From Sporothrix humicola (Eukaryota; Ascomycota; Sordariomycetes; Ophiostomatales; Ophiostomataceae): 64,000 nt of DNA. This document shows, piece after piece, positions 1 to 12,776 of the stretch. Where the stretch lies: assembly GCA_021396245.1 (NCBI GenBank), contig WNYE01000035.1:338584-402583 (forward strand), written 5' to 3'. The notes below the pieces were generated by a model. That model made no database searches. It was not told the DNA's origin and worked only from the letters and a program-made list of their open reading frames with translations. Numbering within the stretch: the stretch's first letter is position 1; every line of letters starts with the position of its first letter. The position numbers and the translations under genes are program-made.

Positions 1-3000
1 AAGGGCTCGGCGGGAAGACAGGTGAGGACGAGGGGACGAGAGGACAAATGCAAGGCGGCCGGAAAGAGCAATAGTGAGGCTTGGACCTTTCAGATTGCCA
101 AAAAGTGCTACATACGGAATACGCAGTATATCACTCCAACTTTTCCCACCTTGCCCCAAGCTCGTGGACAGGGTGGCAGTAGGGCGAATGTGAAGGAAAA
201 GTGCAAGTTAGAACGCGCCCGACGCGTGTCGCATCGACGAGGGGAAAAAAATCTTTTTTCCTACTCATCTTCTTCCTCTCTTACGACGTGTGTTCTTGCA
301 TCTTACAAGCTCTCTCAGCCTGTCATTTACGTTAAGGCTTTCGGGCAACGAAAACACGGCACGCCTGCTTACAATACACAAAAAGTGCAGAAAGTGCAGA
401 AAGTGCAAAAACTGCAAAAAAGGGCAAACGAATCAGGAAGAAAAAGTACGGTATACGAAAGGTGTTAATGAATCAGGAACAGGAGAAGAAAAGAAGGGAA
501 AGAAATAAACCGGAAGAGCGGTGAGAGGTTCCACAACGAGAAGAAAATGAAGAAGAAAAAGCATATTGGAAGCGACAGGGAAAGGCTGAATCAAACGGCC
601 ATTTATCATTGACACAAAAGTGCGCAAACGGATGGGTACACGGCATATGTACGAGGACAAAGATGAAGAGGAAAGAAGAAGGAACATTTCGAGGACCATG
701 GCAATAGTGTCGGTCACCGCAGACCGGGTCCGTCCATCTTTCAGGCCCGAGAGACAAAGACGAAATACGAGACCAGAAAACAGGGCCCGAAACGCGTCGA
801 GTGACTCGTTATTCCGCACCCGTGCGTGTTGGAGGGCAGCACACACATCCTGTATCCGTTCGCAAGGAAGCCGGGCGGTGGTTCTGCCTGGTCCCGATGT
901 TGGTCTTCGTCATTACCACAGCAGCAGCAGTGGACATCACATTCATGTCGTGCTTGGCCTGGAATTACGATGCGAAATTTCGTGCTGCGAAGTGGATAGG
1001 AAGGGTCAATGTGGAGGCATGGAGAGATGCAAAAAAACCGATCAGTGTGCCTAATGTGTTTTGGTGAGGCCTGCGAGAAGGTTTCTGGTGATGCTGTGTG
1101 ACGTTAGGGACTATGGAGGGAGGGGTCAATTTCAGGCGAAGTGAAGGATAAGGGCAGAGTAGGGGCTGCATCCGAGGGTAAGAAGACACGCTCAAAACGA
1201 CGAAATACTGTACAGTCCTGCACTTAGAAGGGGCAAGCGGTACTACACGACATTCCTGCACTCGTGTTGAGAAAGGAAGGAGGAGAGTGCACGGCAGAAA
1301 AAAGTATGCAAAGACGGAGTTGGAAAAGAAGATAGAGAAAAAAAGAGGAAGAAACAGGGAAAAGAAAAGAAAGAGAAAGGAAGCATAAGTAAACGACAAG
1401 AAGCGAGGCGTAGCGAGAAACAGGGTCACAGGCCGGCCTACTACAGCTACCGTAGTAGGAACTGACGGGCTCGGCAACAATAAGCTTCGTCGCCAAGACG
1501 CCGCCGCCTGACAAAAAGCCGGCCCGGGCCCCGTTCATCCGCCGACCCTTCGACCTGCTTAGCGGCATTTGCACACATTTTTGTGCCCATCAAAAGCTTG
1601 ATCTCATCCCCGTACCGTTAACTGCGCCCCGGCCAGTCTTTTTGTTTGGTCACCACATTGTTCCCCACCCCACGCGATACATATCCCGTGGATATCTTCA
1701 TTCTGATAGACAACAAGGTGGCACCGACCAAGACGACCCAGACGACCAAAACATAACATGTACACCGGGCGAGTCCATGTCACAATGGCAAAGCAGCCTG
1801 CTATCAATATGGCGCTGCTATGCCACAACGCCACGACATGATACTTCCCGATGGTGTAGTCATGGATGCCCCCAAGTCTTGTTCAACATAAGCAACGTTC
1901 ATTTCGTCCACGCCGCACCTGGCTTCTCTTTTGCCTAATTCACCCCCTGCCATTACCAGCATCATATCTAGCCGGTGGCCGGCACACACGCCTCACTATT
2001 TGCTCTTCTTGGGAGATTTACCCGGAGGCAAGGTGCCGCTGTAAATGGGTGCAATCAAATCACCCGCCATACCTCAATCCCATGCATTTCATAAGACACT
2101 CTAGACGGAGCAGATTCCTAAGCCATATTAGTAAAAAAAAGCAAGCAATGAATAAACAAAATCCCCGCCTTGCAGCCAATGATCCATCGTGGCGTCGCAG
2201 CGAAGGATAGTAAATCAAAAGAAGTATGATGTTCCTTCTCACGCTGGTGCTCTCTCTCTCTCTTCCACTTACCATTACTAGATATTCCTTTCGATTCCGC
2301 GCGTTAGGCCGTTTGGGTGTCTTGCCGTTCGGTAGCCGGTTGACGAGGCGTATTATTGTCAGATGAAGCCTCGGGGGACTGGAATCGAGAGAAGTGGAAA
2401 CAGTAGAAGAACACAAGAAGGGAAAACAGCGATGGGCCTCCTTCCATTCCCCTTTGTATGGACGAGTGCCAAGCTTCATGCCGTTGCCTCTCTCTTTGCT
2501 TGCTTTCTTTTCTCCGATCGGCTGTACCAGCGTTTCGTGCAGTCCAGATCCGAAGGGACGATCCCTGCCACTCTCTTTCTTGCGTTATCACTTTACCTGG
2601 TGGAAACGTTTTGCAGATGGAGGGTGATATATTTGTCCTTTTTCGTCAGTATGTCCGCTCCCTTCCTTCTTCAAATTCTCTCCTTCTACTCCGTACAAAA
2701 AATGCCGTTGCACACATCCTGCCTCTCATCGTGCCTTTGAAACCAGTGCTCTTCTCTATTCTTAGATACTCGCCAAGACGCCAAAAGGAGTCAAATCAGC
2801 TGACAACACCTTTTAGCATCTTAACATCACGAAGCTCGATGCTTGATAAAGGCAGACGGGACGACTTCCATGCCTATGGTCGCCACAAACGTGCATCGCA
2901 CATCGAGACACCTCTGTCTTGTTTTTACCTTGCCTCCCTCCTCCCACCCGTGCACCTCAAATAAATAAAAAGCTTAAAATCTCCCGATGGAGCCTGTTAT

Positions 3001-5907
3001 TACTTCTCCGGCTGGACGGTTGTTTCTTAAAAAACAAACTGCTGATTTCCGTTGCTTGTCGCTCAATGCTACGTGAACAAATGTCCCCCCCCCCCCCATG
3101 CAGAGCAATTATCCAGCTTCGCTCTTGTACACAGTATCTACACAGACTTTGAGTCACTCATAGCCCGCATCGGTTTTGCCAAAGCATATGGCATCATCAG
3201 CATCGTCGGCAACCATTGGTCGTTATATATTGTGATATGAACAGTGCATGCTTCTGCCGCATCCTACTATCTCGCTCTCTCTTGCCAATTGGATTTTTGC
3301 CTCCTTCTATTTCTTCCTTCATCCGGCTGACCTCCTACCTTGTACCTTTCATTTATATTCTCTTGGACTCGCTTCGTTCTCACTAGAAATCAATATCGGG
3401 ATATAGGCTCAAAGGAAGCTAGACGAATCCAAGGGCAAAAGGTTAGTGAGGAGTCTATATTAAGACCAGCAGTCCCCATCAGATTATCTGGTAGCTGCAA
3501 CAGCGGGTTATTTGAGAAATAAGGGTGGCAAGGCAGGAAGAATACGACTTATGACGGTCAATAGGGAGAGTTTTCGAAAAATAAATATCCCTAAATAAAA
3601 CAGGGTTAAAAAAGCTGGCAAAGTAAACAGACGGCCGTCACAAATCGACCACGTGTAACCTTGTGAGCACAGTACTCCGTACATAGTATTTATTGTCAAC
3701 GGTGAAGACAGGCTCGGCTTATCATCATCAGTCAGCGTGTGAAGTGAAGATCATCGTTGCGTCAAGTGTCGCAGAAAGGCGAGACACACAGGAGTGGGTT
3801 GGAAAACGTGAAACTTTTCTTGGCGTTTTGACAGGCCCTTTTTTGTAGTGTCTAGGCGGCAGGGGCACCACAAGGCAATATCTGTGGGCCGAGTCGCTCT
3901 TGCCAGTGGCCCAGACCTGGCGAACATGGCACAACAAAAAGAAGAGGTATGGAAGGACGGCAAAAAGAAGATCACGTTACTGGACGAAGAGTCGAGCCCA
4001 ATCAATATCCGATTCACATTCACAATCGCGGCTCCACTCCGCCCAAACGTTAGTTGCGAAACGACGGGGGAACAAAGGTTGAGCGCAACTTTAAGTGATA
4101 TAAAGCCCAACAAAGACTACTCCATACTTAAGAGACAAAACAAGAGCACAAAGGAGGCAAGCTTTATTTGTATAAAAAGCGTATTTGCGCACCATCGTTC
4201 AACCCCCTCCTCTTTCCCCCGGACAGGCCGTGGGTGAGGGCATTGTCCAATTATTTATTTGTCTATTCATTTATCAAATTATCGTCCTGACCAGAACCTC
4301 CTGAAAGGACGGCTCGTGTTCGTGCCAGACAGCCTATTCCCAGCCACGTTCCGAGCCAATCAAGGGCGTGGTAGTGGGCCCTATTTGACGATGTTCTCCC
4401 TCGCTCCTGCCATGCTAAGAAAAGACACAAAGAGCACCGATTTGGCTTTAATAGGCCTGGACGGCCCAACAGAGAGAGCCATGGCGCGCCCATCACTAGT
4501 TGGGCCAATCACACGCCGGTGCCTCCCTCCCTTCACCCCCTCCCCCATCCGAAACCCCAGCCAAGCAGGGCCTGTTTTCCGTTCCTGCTGTTCCTGGACC
4601 TGGCCTGGCCCCTTCTTCCTCTGGCAACCGGATTCTCTGCTTTGCCCTTTCCTACCATACAAAGCGACTTTACTCCCTCATCTGCATTCTGTTGTCTCAT
4701 GAAGAGGCAGTAACGACTGAGAAAAGAAAGCTTCTGGGTTTTGAAATAGGAGGCATGTTTTATGTTCTACTGTGCACCCGGAGAATAGGCACGGATTCGG
4801 AAGCACGCATCTAACGATTCAATGGCCAACAATACAGTCGAACGCGACGCCAGACTGTGTGTTAAAAAGGAACAACGCAGGGGTCACAGCAACAGAGGCC
4901 TGTCCACTTTCCGCATATTGATTGTCGCCGGGAACACTCCACCAGACAACCAATTTGCATTGTTGTCCCTCATTTGCGCCTAGAGTTTGTGTAAAAGTAC
5001 TTCGTAGCTGGGCGGCTTCTTCACAATCTGATCTCTACTTGTAACCGTCCCTTCTCAAAGCAATTATCTCTCTCTTTCCATGTGTGTCGAAGTACCTGCA
5101 CTTTGCACAATTACTTACTCCATTTTCTCCTTCCCCCGACGACCTAGCGCAATAATTTGATGCTCCTGCCGACTTTTCCTGGTCGTGGTATCACGCTGTA
5201 ATACGGAGTAAAGTGCCCACCATAGCGCTCTTAGTGCTCTTTCCGTCTTCTGGCCAGCGCTTTTTTCGACTTTTTCTGGGCCGGCACCTGGGTTGGTGTT
5301 GGTTCGTGCATTCCCGCCTATTCCCCCTTTCCCTCGTCAGTCTCACAGGCTCTTTTCTTCCCACGCTTCTTTTCCTTTTCCTCGTTCCGCCTTCATTTCT
5401 CTCACCATCCTTCCCATCTTCAGTGTCGACTCGCTTTGTCGCCAGACCTGCCCTCATTTGACAGCAACCCATCGCGAAACCACACGACGACACACCGTTA
5501 GCCAGCCTCAGCCGAAAAGAGCGCCGGCCGGCTGTGGTAGTCTCTCTGGCCCTATTCATTTCGCCATCTCAGAACCAGCACGCCGAAGAGAAATAACACT
5601 ATTTTCTGTGGTCAACTGAAACCGGGACGCCGAAGATCACAGTTCTTGAAGATACTTTCGATCTCCAGGACGATATATTTTGCGCGTTCGCCCATTTTCT
5701 ATCACCGTACGCCTTTGTCAGCGCACGAAAAGAAGAGTCATTTTGCACAGAGCCGGTCGAAACCCCGTGGAACGAGGGCCATCGTCAACCATTGGACTGA
5801 CTACACATCGATTTCCCTCGAGGTTGACACAAGCAACGACTCAGCAGGGCATTACCAAAACTTACCGTTTTCGGCTGCTCTAGTCCGTGGACGGACGACG
5901 AGTAACC
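1..5907. other. Intergenic region left of the first gene
   Basis: I found no conserved protein in this 5.9 kb; open frames here are short and low in complexity. It contains a small tandem array of AAAGTGCAG-like units near 379-420, a CT repeat near 2250 and a C13 run at 3085-3097. About 1250-1410 is pyrimidine-rich on the minus strand. In this window that pattern precedes minus-strand genes, so the left end may be the leader of a gene lying beyond base 1 (inference). About 5035-5470 is CT-rich on the plus strand and is probably promoter or 5' UTR of the gene starting at 5908. TACTCCGTA/TACGGAGTA words occur near 2688, 3672 and 5202. Confidence 0.6.
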
Positions 5908-8668
5908 ATGGATCGTTCCGACAAGAAAACGCCCGAATTCGAACGGAGGGCATCGCGGCGCCTGTCCCGAGGCGTTTCCGTGCACATCGGTGCCGACGCT
6001 CCCAACTCGGCCGACGACGACACCTATCTTGCCGCGATGGCTATGACTGTTTCTGACGGGTTTAGGCCCCTAGACGCTCAGTCAATGGGCACAGCCCACA
6101 CAACTCACGGAAATGCCAGAGACGACCAACGACAGTCCATATCAAAGACGCCCCGTAACGAAGTTCAGCCCACAGCAGCATCGGCCCACGATGTAGCTGC
6201 GTCAGCCACATCTGCCAACACATATTCTTCTTCTTCATCTTCGCCTCCCTCCTCCTCTCCGAACCCCTCATCTCCATCAAACTCGTTTGGAACAACCTCA
6301 TCACAGCCCTCTGATGCACAAACCCCCGCCCATCAATCACAAGAACCCATCTCTTCAACGATATCTGTTGCCTCCAGTATCCATCCCCTTGCAAGGCCCG
6401 CAGCAGCCGCCCGCCCATCAAGCATCGCAAAGCCTCCCGTCGGCCATTTACCAAGGTCGGTACATTCCGAAGGTTCTTCGGGCGGCAGCAGCACTCGCGG
6501 GGTTGCCAATGTTCGTGCAAGCGTCTCAAGTAGTACAGCACCTGCACATGAAGAGGAACCTTATCAGGGTCCATCCGGTCCCTCTTTTCCCTATCAAATG
6601 TATCCACAAAATGTTCGAATGGCCAGGACTTTGAGTGGTGTCACAACATCAACCGTTGCGCCGTCCGAGTCGTCCTACACAGGCCCTCGTGGCCCTGCAT
6701 TCCCTTACGGCCTGTATACGCAAAATACAACCGTGGCTGGTTCAAGCGCTGTTCCTGTACCCGGAATCTCTGTTGGCTTTCCTGGCATGGCAGACAACTA
6801 TCAACGGCGCATCGGGCCAGATGGTGAGGACGTCGCCGATTTGATCGGCCCCGATGGCCACACCGAGCAGTTGCCCCCATACACCAGATATCCCGACGAA
6901 GCATATACTCGCAAAATTGCTGCTGCAAACGCACAACTACATCAAGAACCTTTGCCGGATCCACTGGCGGATCCTACAGCAACACGGGCGACCGCACCAA
7001 ATACAGTACCAGTAGCTGCTCTGGGAGCAGTACCAGCAGCATCATCAGACCCAACAGTGGCCGAACCCGCCCCGCCTGTCGTACAAACACCTGAGCCAGC
7101 ATCGGCCGCTGCACGTGCCACGGTGTCGCCTGCGCCTATACAGATGATTCCTGGAGCAGGGGGACTCGGTCTGGCTCCGCGCAATCCAGAGTTTGATGGT
7201 GTGGAGGAGGCCGAATCTCCTCGCTCTCGCTACTCTCTTAGAAGCTTTAACTCCGAGGCGAGCGGACACGAGATCAACACAGCAGCACGTAACATAAGTG
7301 AGAAACGAAGGCACAGAGCACCGCATTTTATTCAGCGATATGGCGGGCGGCGTATGCTGGGTATCATTCCCTACTGGGCTATCTGCCTTGTCGTTACTGT
7401 CTTGCTGCTGATGGCTATCGTCCTTGGATCCGTCATCGGCACATTTGTTGCCAGGCACAAACGCGCTCAACTTCATCACCCGTGAGTCCACGCGTTTGAA
7501 ATTCTCTCTGGGGATTTGGGGATGCAGGCTGGATTTCTTTTCGCACATTTTACTAATGCTGATTTGTAGAAACAATGGCCCTGTATCTGTCACAGTGACT
7601 GTCGACGCGACACCGATTCCCACACCCACCAATCTTCCAGCCCTTCCAACTGGCACCTTTGGCTTGCCATTCCAAATCAACGAAAGCCCGGGTGCTTGTT
7701 TTAACGATACTACACAGGCCCAAGCATGGAAGTGCTCCATTACCAACCAATACAGCATGTCTCTTACGATAAATAGCCTTCCTCCGACACCCAATGGGCC
7801 CATGTATGATATCAGTATTAACTGCAACGAGTCAGCCACATACGAGAATAACCAATTCTTTTATGGCGAGCAGGCACCCACTATCACTACACGGACACCT
7901 CTGCAGCTTGTAAACGACACACTCGACCTGGGCCGTGGACCAGCATGGTTCAAGATGCTGCCGTATAACAAAACTGTCATTGTTCGGGAGAGTTTTCTGT
8001 CTGTTCCTAATTCGCAGCCTACATCAGCTGCTAGCACCAACAATAACAAACGAGACGAGGCGAGCGATTTGACGGGTTCATTGTCTTTTGGCGCCGCCGG
8101 TCCCTTCGGTCGTAAGGGTGCCATGCCCGCTCAGGTTGGTGACAAGCCTTGGGTTTGCACTTGGCCAGACACAATTCTCGAAATCTTCATCTATCCGAAC
8201 CAGAACACGAGCATGTACAAGATCAGCCTTTCTTCGACATATACACCGGTGACAACGACGCCGACGCCGACCACCTCAGTTCCTACCTATACTGGAGCAA
8301 CCGCCAATGGTGCCGCCGCTACAAATACCGACAACACGACGACAACAGCAGCATCGTCTGCTCCCACTCAGTTCCCAAACTCGCCGCCGCCATACCCACG
8401 TGTCGTAAAGATGGAGGAGCGCCGCATGGCAAACTCGCCACAGGCTACGTGCGTCCAATACCATCTCAAACCAGAAGGTACAGGCCTCAAGGCAGTACCG
8501 AATCTGGATGCAAATGGGCAACCTATCCAAATCGTCATTTCCGAGATTGAATCCGGTCCATCTTTGTTCTCGCAGGGCAAGCGGGACATCATGGGCGCCG
8601 ATGAAATGTTTGAAAAACGCGACGAGTCTGGTCTGAGCAAATGCGGCTGTCTTTGGATGGTAACGTAA
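5908..8668 (+). CDS. DUF7820-type single-pass membrane protein
   Basis: Two exons, 5908-7481 and 7570-8668, give 890 residues. The 88-bp intron starts GTGAGT and ends TTTGTAG after a CTAAT/CTGAT branch region, and restores the frame. The ATG at 5908 sits in ACCATGG; an in-frame GTG upstream was not used. The N-terminal ~480 residues are Ser/Pro/Ala-rich and disordered, with two similar blocks reading PSGPSFPYQMYPQN and PRGPAFPYGLYTQN. One hydrophobic segment lies at about 487-512 (IPYWAICLVVTVLLLMAIVLG), followed by RHKR. The C-terminal half has paired Cys, several N-glycosylation sequons and Thr-rich linkers, suggesting it faces outside the cytoplasm. The architecture matches a conserved fungal family I recall as DUF7820; its function is unknown. 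Pyrimidine-rich DNA precedes the start. Confidence 0.88.
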
Positions 8669-9334
8669 TTTACATTACCAAACCAATTGCTTGTTTATTT
8701 GTATTCGCTTGTCTCTGACGCGTCTGCGGGTTGAGACAACAGCTCATTGCAATCCGACTTCTTTACATCCCATTTTTCGACAACACACACCTTTTATTTA
8801 TTTGTTTCTCTTCTTAGTCACGTTTTAGTACTCTTCGTTCTCTTGCTTGTTATTGTTTAAAAATACCTGGATATTTTTGGCTGGCGTTAATACTTTTGTG
8901 GATAGATACTACATGGATACCGACGGGGGGTAAAATATGGGCTTGTTCTTTATATCTACCTTGTCGTTACGATTGTCATTCTTTTCTCTCTTTTTTGTCT
9001 ATATAACGATGTATTTTATTATCCTATCGGCAGGTTGATTCTCCATTTTGCGCAAAATATTATGTAACTCCATCCTAAATCTCAAAGAAAGCTTGTAGTT
9101 TGTGGCTACCACATACTTTTTATCTTTAAATTCAGTGCTCGGACGCCTCCGCCATAGATATAGTAACAATGTATCAATTCAAATATGGTAAATAGTTCGT
9201 CCTATCGGGGCAGGAACAGACGGGTTCAAGCGGACAAGAAGCCCCATCATGTGAAGGCAAGCTTTATATGCAATGGATGTAGAAAGATCTTTTTGTCTAC
9301 TTCGTGCAAAGCCATTACGTATATTTTCTCATGC
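8669..9334. other. Convergent 3' intergenic region
   Basis: AT-rich spacer between the stop codons of the DUF7820-type gene and the gankyrin gene. It is rich in TTTATT-like words that could serve polyadenylation in both directions. No coding potential seen. Confidence 0.6.
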
Positions 9335-10736
9335 TCACTCAAGCTCTATACCCTCTCTTTCAGCCGTTTGCATAATGTATTTTCGAACCTAGATTCGAAT
9401 TTATTTGTCAGTTACTGCCAGTGCCAATGCCAGTGTCGTTTTTAACGGAAGAGCCATAACGGAATGACATGTGTGTCTCACCTCCTTGTCTGGTGCGAGG
9501 TCGAGGGCCAAACACCCAGATTGGTCCTTCTTGTCCGTCTCAGCGCCTGCCTTGAGAAGGACAATAGCCGTGTCGCCTAAGATTACGGTCAGTAGGGGAC
9601 GAAATGCGACCGAAAAAGCAGGGGGTGGGGGTTGATATAGAACAAAGAAAACAAAAATAAAGCAAAGCACAAAGAAGAACAAAAGTTTGAGAAAAGGAGT
9701 GGCGGTTGATAAAAGACATGGTATAAGGAAAAGGATGGCGCATACCGTGTCCTTCGGCAACGGCATGGTGCAAGGCGGTCTGGCCCGAGTTGTCCGTTGC
9801 GTTCAAGGGACTGCGGTGCTTGAGGAGCAAAGTTACTATCGGAGCCGAGCCGACGGCTGCCGCTCTGTGGATGGCGTACTGGCCACGCTTATCCCGGACA
9901 CGAGCAGATGCAGGTGGTGAACCCTCCAGCAGCTTCTTTGCAAGGTCCAGGTTGTTCTTAGAAGCAACAAAGTGGAGGGCAGTCTATGGAAGTGTTAGTA
10001 GATATTGCATTTGTGTGAGAGAAGACGAAGAGGCAAATCTTGGATCCAAAGTTTTGACCCATAGTTTGATATTCACTGTATGTAGTAATAATACTCACCT
10101 GTCCATTGTTGTCTACCCAAATGTTCCATTAGCTTGCTAGTAACAGAAGAGGGCCGGCATGTGAATTTGGGACGTGCCACGCACTTTTCTCATCTATGTT
10201 GGCTCCCCTGCTCAAGAGCAAATCAACAATGGGCTCAGCGTCCTTGACGCTCGCAGCAATCATAAGAGGCGTCCATCCGCTGTCGTCCTATTTTACGGTT
10301 GTTAAGTTCTGTTTTTTTTTTTTTTTTTTTTTTTTTTTTTGTAAATCAACGTTTTGAAATTAGGTCTGCACACCTGAACATCGGGGTCGAAGCCCTTGAG
10401 CTGGGTCAAAAGTCGCACGATCTCAAGATGGTTGAAGGATGCCGCCCAGTGAATGGGCAAGCGGCCATCGTCATCCTTGCGGTTCGCAAGCTTTGGGTCC
10501 GCCTTTTGAAGCCGAATTAGCCAAAGGGTGAATAGCTTGTGTCATTACCTCCTGCCATGGCCTTACATTCAGAAGAGACTCGACGACAGGAACTGCAATA
10601 TTAAAGTGCAAATGTGAGCATAATTTTTTTTTATTATGAAAAAGACGGTTTGAAAAGGACATTGAGGATAGAGGCACTTACCTTTACCTTCCCGGCATGC
10701 AGCGTGGATGGCAAATCGATCGGTCTGGTTGGCCAT
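9335..10736 (-). CDS. nas6: Gankyrin/Nas6-like ankyrin proteasome chaperone
   Basis: Eight exons on the minus strand: 10682-10736, 10567-10592, 10374-10502, 10185-10287, 10099-10112, 9746-9983, 9482-9576 and 9335-9388. All junctions have GT-AG ends and keep the frame, giving 237 residues, the usual size for Nas6/PSMD10. The protein is a stack of ankyrin repeats; visible cores include GRLPIHWAASFNH, GWTPLMIAAS, GQTALHFVASKNN and GQTALHHAVAEGHG, and it ends with a short acidic helix, EREGIELE. Family members bind the Rpt3 ATPase and chaperone assembly of the 19S proteasome base. Exons of 14 and 26 nt are unusually small. The intron 10288-10373 carries a run of 29 A on this strand. The gene shares a 507-bp divergent upstream region with PRP46. 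Family assignment is firm; the Nas6 orthology is inferred from length and repeat pattern. Confidence 0.9.
10312..10340. repeat. T29 homopolymer in an intron
   Basis: Twenty-nine consecutive T on the plus strand (A on the coding strand), inside the third intron of the gankyrin gene (10288-10373). Confidence 0.95.
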
Positions 10737-11243
10737 GGTAGAAAAGCGAGAATGTATACGAGATGCGCAACGGCACAATGAGTCGAATTAAGGGGGAAGG
10801 TTCGACCTGTAAATGAAATCGAATTGATACCAGAACTGAATGTACTGAACGGGAGCTTCGGAAAATGTTGTAAGAAGGCTGAGTGATGTTCTGTATTAGG
10901 CTGTAATACACTGACGCCATAACCACGCTTAGATATATAATATGTACAAATACGGTATGCAGGCTGCTGACTTATCATCGCCCAGATCCCACTTAAATTT
11001 TCTGGCGCCTGCCTCACCATCTCGCGCCTCAATTTAGTGTCTTCTTCAAGGCAACGAACAAGCAACAAAAGATCCAACAATCCGAAACATACGGAGCGCT
11101 TTTCTGGCTCAACCACTCTTGGTCCAACAGAACGCTGCGGCCAGCCAACCGTATCTGGCTGAGGACTATCTCTACGAGCATCGCTTGGTTTCTCCCCTCG
11201 ACCATCTGCGGTGCCAGGTAACCTTTTGGCGCGTCAACATACG
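10737..11243. promoter_or_regulatory. Divergent promoter region, nas6/prp46
   Basis: 507 bp between the start codons of two divergent genes, the gankyrin gene (-) and PRP46 (+). It must contain both 5' leaders. No specific factor site could be assigned. The left part is AT-rich. Confidence 0.6.
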
Positions 11244-12776
11244 ATGGCTGCGCAAGTGGCAGACGGCCACGCCCCGTCAGAAACTGCCGACCTAGCCAAC
11301 CTCATTAAGCGCAATGCCCAAGTTTCCAAGTCTCTTTACTTTGACGGCAGCTCAGCAACAGCTTCGGGCGCCCGTAAACGCCTTCGACTCGACCCAGCGG
11401 CCGGAAGCGACCCGGACCTAAACGAAGAAGCGTTGTCGTTGCGCCTAAATGCCGAGTACGCTGACGTCCGGACTCTCCCGGAGGCCCTGGCCGCAAAGCA
11501 GGCTGCTGCTGCAGGCGCTGCATCAGCACGAAAAAAGGCACAACGGAAGAAGGCCGACGACCAACCCGACAGCGAGGAAGCGGCGACAAGAAAGATGATT
11601 GAGGGGATCCAGGACACTGGGAAGACGGCTAAGGATGTGGCAGCGGGCGCGGCACAGCAGACGACGGCCCTGATGCAAATCAGAAGGCCCCCAGGAGCGG
11701 GGGCAGGAGCAGGGGCAGCAACGGGGCCCGGTGCTTCACATGGCCAGCCTGGCCAGCAGCTTATTCGTGCTCAGGATCTACACACACAGCCTCGGCCGGA
11801 ATGGCACCCGCCATGGAAACTGATGCGTGTCATCTCTGGCCACCTCGGATGGGTGCGCAGCTTGGCCGTAGAACCTGGCAACAAGTGGTTTGCGAGCGGT
11901 GCAGGCGATCGAACCATCAAGATCTGGGATCTGGTCTCTGGCCAGCTGCGCCTGACATTGACAGGCCATATTTCGACGGTCCGCGGTCTAGCCGTATCTC
12001 CACGCCACCCATACCTCTTCTCTTGCGGAGAGGACAAGATGGTCAAGTGCTGGGATCTTGAGACAAACAAGGTCATCCGTCACTACCACGGCCACTTGAG
12101 CGGCGTCTACACCCTGGCTCTCCATCCCACCCTCGATGTGCTGGTGACAGGCGGCCGTGATGGCGTTGCTCGTGTCTGGGACATGCGCACGCGCAGTAAC
12201 ATTCACGTGCTGGCCGGCCACACGGGTACCATCTCAGATGTCCGTTGTCAGGAGGCAGATCCGCAGGTCATCACGGGCTCGCTCGACAGCACTGTGCGGC
12301 TGTGGGATCTGGCCGCGGGTAAGTCGTCTGGCGTGCTTACCCACCACAAGAAGGGCGTGCGCGCCTTGACCGTCCACCCCACCGAGTTCACTTTTGCCAG
12401 CGCGAGCGCCGGCAGCATCAAGCAGTGGAAGTGTCCCGAAGGTGCCTTCATGCAAAATTTCGATGGCCACAATGCCATCCTCAACACACTGTCTGTCAAC
12501 GCCGACAACGTGCTGTTTTCTGGCGCGGACAACGGGTCCATGAGCTTCTGGGACTGGAAGACGGGCTACAGGTTCCAGTCACTCGACACAATCGCACAGC
12601 CTGGCTCGCTCGACGCCGAGTCTGGAATAATGAGTTCGACGTTCGACCGGTCTGGTTTGCGCTTAATCTGTGGCGAAGCCGACAAGACAATCAAGATCTG
12701 GAAGCAAGATGAGCAAGCAACGCCTGAAACGCACCCAATCGAATGGCAGCCGGCAATGTCTCGGCGGCGGTATTAG
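11244..12776 (+). CDS. prp46: Pre-mRNA splicing factor Prp46 (PLRG1)
   Basis: Intronless gene of 510 residues from the ATG at 11244; an upstream in-frame GTG at 11211 was not used. The first ~190 residues are low-complexity, Ala/Gly-rich and include the basic stretch KKAQRKKADD. The segment WHPPWKLMRVISGHLGWVRS leads into seven WD40 repeats (about 191-490) with clear cores such as GAGDRTIKIWDLVSG, GEDKMVKCWDLETN, GGRDGVARVWDMRT, GSLDSTVRLWDLAAG and GEADKTIKIWKQDE. This matches PRP46/PLRG1, a core subunit of the Prp19/NineTeen complex that stabilises the catalytically active spliceosome in the nucleus. Length and repeat order fit the family. The lack of introns contrasts with its neighbours. 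It diverges from the gankyrin gene. Confidence 0.96.
   Translation: MAAQVADGHAPSETADLANLIKRNAQVSKSLYFDGSSATASGARKRLRLDPAAGSDPDLNEEALSLRLNAEYADVRTLPEALAAKQAAAAGAASARKKAQRKKADDQPDSEEAATRKMIEGIQDTGKTAKDVAAGAAQQTTALMQIRRPPGAGAGAGAATGPGASHGQPGQQLIRAQDLHTQPRPEWHPPWKLMRVISGHLGWVRSLAVEPGNKWFASGAGDRTIKIWDLVSGQLRLTLTGHISTVRGLAVSPRHPYLFSCGEDKMVKCWDLETNKVIRHYHGHLSGVYTLALHPTLDVLVTGGRDGVARVWDMRTRSNIHVLAGHTGTISDVRCQEADPQVITGSLDSTVRLWDLAAGKSSGVLTHHKKGVRALTVHPTEFTFASASAGSIKQWKCPEGAFMQNFDGHNAILNTLSVNADNVLFSGADNGSMSFWDWKTGYRFQSLDTIAQPGSLDAESGIMSSTFDRSGLRLICGEADKTIKIWKQDEQATPETHPIEWQPAMSRRRY

Noticed and set aside
9401..9481. Read-through end of the gankyrin gene (DKEVRHTCHS...)
   Set aside because: GTGAGA after DKE is a donor; splicing to 9388 gives VRKYIMQTAEREGIELE, matching the family's end.
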